From positions 1 to 9,807 of the forward strand of contig RKRO01000401.1 in NCBI GenBank assembly GCA_007571355.1: a DNA stretch of 9,807 nt, in the 5' to 3' direction. Both the position numbers and the translations under genes were made by a program. Under the pieces are notes generated by a model, which worked only from the letters and a program-made list of their open reading frames with translations, was not told the DNA's origin and did no database searches. Source of the DNA: Candidatus Poribacteria bacterium. GTDB lineage: Bacteria; Poribacteria; WGA-4E; WGA-3G. Below are positions 7,105-9,807 of the stretch, piece after piece (the stretch's first letter is position 1; each line of letters begins with the position of its first letter).

Positions 7105-8142
7105 ATGATTGAAGTTGAAAACCTCAGTAAAACCTTCAAAGTCTATCGCCACCGCAAAGGTTTTTTCGGGAGTTTCGTAAACCTCTTTTCCCGCAAACAC
7201 CGTATTGTCCACGCAGTAGACAGCGTTTCGTTCTCCATACAACGCGGTGAAGTCGTCGGATACTTGGGACCGAATGGTGCTGGAAAGTCGACCACTATTA
7301 AAATGCTGACCGGTATTTTGGTGCCGACATCTGGTGGTGTGACTGTGAACGGTTATATCCCACATCGTCAACGCAAGGAGAATGCCAAACACATTGGCGT
7401 GGTGTTCGGGCAGCGTTCGCACCTTTGGTTCGATCTACCTGTGCAGGAATCGTTTGAGCTGCTGCAGCGCATCTATCGGATTCCGCAGGTACAATATAAT
7501 CAGAATGTAGAGATGTTCGATGCATTGCTGAATATTGGTAAGTTTTTTCGGACACCTGTCCGTCAATTGAGTCTTGGACAACGGATGCGTGCCGACATCG
7601 CTGCCGCACTGCTTCACAATCCGGAGGTACTGTTCCTCGATGAACCGACAATCGGGTTGGATGTTGTCGCTAAGGCGCGGATCCGCGAGTTCATTCAGCA
7701 GATAAACACCGAACGACAGGTAACGGTCGTCCTAACAACACACGATTTAGACGATGTTGAAAAGCTCTGCAAACGCGTCATCCTTATAGACAAAGCACGG
7801 CTCTGTTTTGATGGGGAACTTGTTGCACTCCGACGACTGCTCTCAACAGAACGGATTTTGAGCGTCGATTATGCTGAAACCTATTCGGACATTAGTATCC
7901 CCAAGACAAATATTACCTATCAGGAAGGCAACCGCGTCCAATACCGATTTTCACCAGAAGAGATTAGCACGGCGGACCTTATCGGGGCAATCCTCCAAAA
8001 ATTCAAAATCGTAGATATATCAGTTCAAGAACCTGATATTGAAGAATTAATCAAAACCGTCTATGAGGACAACCTTACGCTTGAACAGAAGTTCGCTGAA
8101 GCGGATGCAATTGACTTGACAAACCGAAAAAGCATGGGTTAA
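7105..8142 (+). CDS. ABC exporter ATPase, COG4586-like
   Basis: The 345-residue cytoplasmic ATPase has Walker A GPNGAGKST (55-63), Q-loop Q103 in VFGQRSHLWFDLPV, signature LSLGQ (155-159), Walker B VLFLDEPTIGLD (175-186) and switch H213 in TTHD. The N-terminal KTFKVYRHRKGFF and the RSHLWFD and LSLGQRMRADIAAAL segments are typical of the COG4586 type that energises COG4587/COG3694 permeases. After the ATPase core there is a C-terminal extension of about 100 residues (245-345), probably a regulatory or dimer domain as in longer family members. The frame is open upstream to 6805, but that part overlaps the permease out of frame and has no homology-like features. The ATG at 7105 is two bases after the permease stop, so translation is probably coupled. 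No clear ribosome binding site is visible. Confidence 0.93.
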   Translation: MIEVENLSKTFKVYRHRKGFFGSFVNLFSRKHRIVHAVDSVSFSIQRGEVVGYLGPNGAGKSTTIKMLTGILVPTSGGVTVNGYIPHRQRKENAKHIGVVFGQRSHLWFDLPVQESFELLQRIYRIPQVQYNQNVEMFDALLNIGKFFRTPVRQLSLGQRMRADIAAALLHNPEVLFLDEPTIGLDVVAKARIREFIQQINTERQVTVVLTTHDLDDVEKLCKRVILIDKARLCFDGELVALRRLLSTERILSVDYAETYSDISIPKTNITYQEGNRVQYRFSPEEISTADLIGAILQKFKIVDISVQEPDIEELIKTVYEDNLTLEQKFAEADAIDLTNRKSMG

Positions 8143-8163
8143 AATGTATGAATAGGTTTTAAC
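8138..8163 (+). repeat. AT-rich inverted repeat spanning the ATPase stop codon
   Basis: GTTAAAA (8138-8144) and TTTTAAC (8157-8163) form a perfect 7-bp inverted repeat with a 12-base loop, and the left arm contains the TAA stop. It is too AT-rich and has no T run for a good terminator. I see no other terminator between the exporter genes and the LamG gene, so some read-through is possible. Confidence 0.3.
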
Positions 8164-8205
8164 GAACTAAAGCGTAAGAGATGTGTCTATAAAAAAATAG
8201 GCGCG

Positions 8206-8233
8206 CTGACAGATAGAATCTAATTTCTATAAT
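8206..8233 (+). promoter_or_regulatory. Promoter-like hexamers before the first LamG gene
   Basis: CTGACA (8206-8211, five of six to the -35 consensus) and TATAAT (8228-8233, perfect) are separated by 16 bases. The match is good, but transcription would start near 8240, inside the ribosome binding site AAGGAG (8237-8242), leaving a message with almost no leader. Either the real start is elsewhere or this gene is read from a very short leader. Confidence 0.35.
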
Positions 8234-8250
8234 TAAAAGGAGCGATTCAA

Positions 8251-9018
8251 ATGGTAAGAAATATGAGAGTAATCTGTGTAATCGCCGCGCTCCTGACAGC
8301 ATTCTGCTATGTGAACGCTGTTGACGCGCAGGATTTCGTAACAGACGGACTCGTTGCCGTGTATACGCTCAATGAAGCGGATATAGATGGTAAGGTCGTC
8401 AAAGATATCTTTGGTGGGAACGATGCCGAACTCGTCGGTAGTCTCAAGTCCGTTGAAGGGGCAACCGATGCCACCGGAGAAGCATTGGAGTTTGAAGGGA
8501 AACCGGAAAATTTCATTCAAATTCCTGAACTCGGTGAGTATGAATTTGTGTCTATTGAATGCTACGCGCTGGAAGCTCAGTTCGGCGGCATTCAGGGTAT
8601 TGTCTCCACATGGCAGTGGGCTGCTGGTAAAGTCCATTTCAAGTTCGAAGGAGGCGAGATCCAGGTCCATAAAAATGACGGTGTTAAGATTCGCTTAGCT
8701 GCTGAAGCCGATACCTGGTACCACATCGTCTATACCAGCAATACCAAAGATAACGAGCTTAAACTCTACGTTGACGGTGAGTTGGTCGATGAAGGGAACG
8801 CTGGGACTACGCCTGAAAATATGAACGAGCGGCGCATCGGCAGTGAACACGACGGCAGATACCTCATCGGGATGATGGATAACGTCCGCATCTACGATCG
8901 GATTCTTGAGGAAGACGAGGTAAAGCAGAATTTTGAATCCAAAAGTGATCAGCTGCCCGTGGAACCTGCTGGCAAACTCTCAACCACTTGGGGCCACCTC
9001 AAGGAATTGCGAAAGTAA
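8251..9018 (+). CDS. Secreted LamG/concanavalin-like domain protein 1
   Basis: The 255-residue protein has a signal peptide (R3, R6, hydrophobic 7-19, likely cut after VDA at 24-26). A single LamG_3-type jelly-roll domain fills about 30-232. Visible family marks are GLVAVYTLNE (33-42), EALEFEGK (78-84), WYHIVYTS (156-163), LKLYVDGELVDEGN (170-183) and the closing GMMDNVRIYDRILEEDEVKQNF (207-228, two short pieces). Such domains usually bind carbohydrate or protein ligands outside the cell. A short tail follows with PAGKLSTTWGHLKELRK at the very end, basic and with one Trp, possibly a family-specific signal. AAGGAG (8237-8242) lies 8 bases before the ATG, favouring M1 over M5. No catalytic residues are recognisable. 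Confidence 0.85.
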   Translation: MVRNMRVICVIAALLTAFCYVNAVDAQDFVTDGLVAVYTLNEADIDGKVVKDIFGGNDAELVGSLKSVEGATDATGEALEFEGKPENFIQIPELGEYEFVSIECYALEAQFGGIQGIVSTWQWAAGKVHFKFEGGEIQVHKNDGVKIRLAAEADTWYHIVYTSNTKDNELKLYVDGELVDEGNAGTTPENMNERRIGSEHDGRYLIGMMDNVRIYDRILEEDEVKQNFESKSDQLPVEPAGKLSTTWGHLKELRK

Positions 9019-9071
9019 AGGTTTACCGCAACCAGGGCCGTCTTAGCGTTATTAGGTAAGGTTTCCGCACC
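9018..9071 (+). repeat. Imperfect direct repeat after LamG gene 1
   Basis: AAGGTTTACCGCAACC (9018-9033) recurs as AAGGTTTCCGCACC (9058-9071) with two single-base deletions. The first copy begins in the stop codon of LamG gene 1. A 6-bp hairpin GAGCAG/CTGCTC (9095-9100 and 9115-9120) follows, just before the next ribosome binding site. None of these has a T run. Confidence 0.4.
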
Positions 9072-9123
9072 TCAACAACTAAAAAATAATAGCAGAGCAG
9101 GCATCCGACTGCGACTGCTCAGA

Positions 9124-9128
9124 GAGGA
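9124..9128 (+). promoter_or_regulatory. Ribosome binding site of LamG gene 2
   Basis: GAGGA ends 7 bases before the ATG at 9136, which supports that codon over the in-frame ATG at 9157. Confidence 0.65.
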
Positions 9129-9135
9129 AATAAGT

Positions 9136-9807
9136 ATGTTTTTGGCAAGACGTTATATGAATTATGCCCTCACTGCAATTGTCGTTGTAGCGTTCAGTCT
9201 CTTGGTAATACCTGCAAGTAAGGCGCAGCTTGACGAGAAAACAATCGCAGGAATGTGGACCTTTGAAGAGGGAAAAGGTAAAGTTGTCACAGATCTATCC
9301 GGGAACGGAACTGATGGTGAATTTGTAGGCGACCTAAAATGGGTGGATGCCAAGTTCGGTGGTGGATTGGAGTTTGACGGCGCGGATACTTGGGTCAAAC
9401 TCGGCACCAAAGGTGAAGATAAAACGTTAGCCGCTCTGGATTTCAAAGAATCTGAGGGGTTCTCTATACACGCTTGGGTCTATGCAGCAGAAGCACCCAC
9501 AGGTAAATGTGTCATCTGGAAAGGACTCGGATGTTCGACTTGGTCGCAGTTCTTACTCGGAACGGGCGCACACGAGAACGGCGAAAATAGTACAAAAGCC
9601 GCGTTTCATATCCGAATCGCAAACGGTGGCGCGAAACTTGAAGTACTCGGTGACGATGTTCCGGCAAAAGAGTGGGTACACCTCGTCGGTACATGGGACG
9701 GTTCGCAGCTGCATATCTACGTTAACGGCAAGTTGCAGAACAGTGAAGATGCTAAGGGACCGCCGTGGGCATCTCCAGAAGAAGTCTACATCGGCGCAGA
9801 CCCAGGC
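9136..9807 (+). CDS. Secreted LamG/concanavalin-like domain protein 2 (5' part)
   Basis: The frame is open from the ATG at 9136 to the window edge, giving 224 residues with no stop. A signal peptide is clear (R5, R6, hydrophobic 11-25, likely cut after SKA at 28-30). The LamG_3-type domain follows with GMWTFEEGKGKVVTDLSGNG (39-58), GGGLEFDG (75-82), FSIHAWVYA (109-117), WVHLVGTWDG (180-189), LHIYVNGKL (192-200) and EVYIGADPG at the edge. The domain looks almost complete here and more may follow. It shares fold but only modest identity with LamG protein 1, so they are old paralogues. A role in extracellular binding or adhesion is inferred from the family. Confidence 0.87.
   Translation, partial: MFLARRYMNYALTAIVVVAFSLLVIPASKAQLDEKTIAGMWTFEEGKGKVVTDLSGNGTDGEFVGDLKWVDAKFGGGLEFDGADTWVKLGTKGEDKTLAALDFKESEGFSIHAWVYAAEAPTGKCVIWKGLGCSTWSQFLLGTGAHENGENSTKAAFHIRIANGGAKLEVLGDDVPAKEWVHLVGTWDGSQLHIYVNGKLQNSEDAKGPPWASPEEVYIGADPG

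Noticed and set aside
3125..8142. A complete MacB-type tripartite pump
   Set aside because: The only ATPase carries COG4586-type motifs and is packed against two ABC-2 permeases; no adaptor or outer membrane channel is present.
8233..8670. Minus-strand frame of 145 codons opposite LamG gene 1
   Set aside because: It is a mirror of a gene with signal peptide and recognisable domain; its own translation shows no family feature.
1..9807. CRISPR array, tRNA or rRNA, transposon ends or a defence system
   Set aside because: I saw no regularly spaced repeats with spacers, no cloverleaf, no transposase-like frame and no nuclease or toxin-antitoxin motif on either strand.

Overview
The window is bacterial, and every gene I can support lies on the + strand. 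It most resembles a Candidatus Poribacteria or related marine/sponge-associated genome. The grounds are a C-terminal tail with the motif NYPNPFNPETWIPYQL, a secreted haem-motif protein ending in a dockerin pair, two adjacent secreted LamG-fold proteins, and two Gfo/Idh/MocA oxidoreductases within 3.5 kb. This taxonomic call is inference from gene content and familiar motifs, not from a marker gene.

Layout. Positions 1-297 are the 3' end of a secreted protein carrying a FlgD/T9SS-like C-terminal domain. A 157-base gap follows with a short terminator-like hairpin and an unusual branched inverted repeat. Positions 455-1555 encode a secreted protein with a CxxCH (choice-of-anchor V type) domain, an Ig-like domain and a C-terminal dockerin pair. 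A 470-base non-coding stretch (1556-2025) holds a strong hairpin, a repeated TAGGACA core and a plausible promoter. From 2026 to 8142 six genes run in the same direction with small gaps or overlaps: Gfo/Idh/MocA oxidoreductase 1, a MacB/FtsX-type permease, Gfo/Idh/MocA oxidoreductase 2 (overlapping the next gene by 4 bases), two ABC-2 type permeases and their ATPase. The last three match the uncharacterised COG4587/COG3694/COG4586 exporter set. Positions 8251-9018 encode a small secreted LamG-fold protein, and 9136 to the window edge encodes the start of a second one.

How the parts may work together. The ATPase and two ABC-2 permeases very probably form one complete exporter. The 4-base overlap ties oxidoreductase 2 translationally to that exporter, which could mean a modified sugar-like or polyol substrate, but Gfo/Idh genes are abundant in such genomes and the link may be chance. 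The MacB-like permease has no ATPase or periplasmic adaptor partner in view. The flanking genes are surface or secreted proteins with different C-terminal ends (FlgD/T9SS-like, dockerin, and a short basic tail with a Trp), which suggests several routes of surface display in one organism.

I see no tRNA, rRNA, CRISPR array, insertion sequence or defence system. The window looks like ordinary chromosome with several small features worth checking, rather than a clearly new system.
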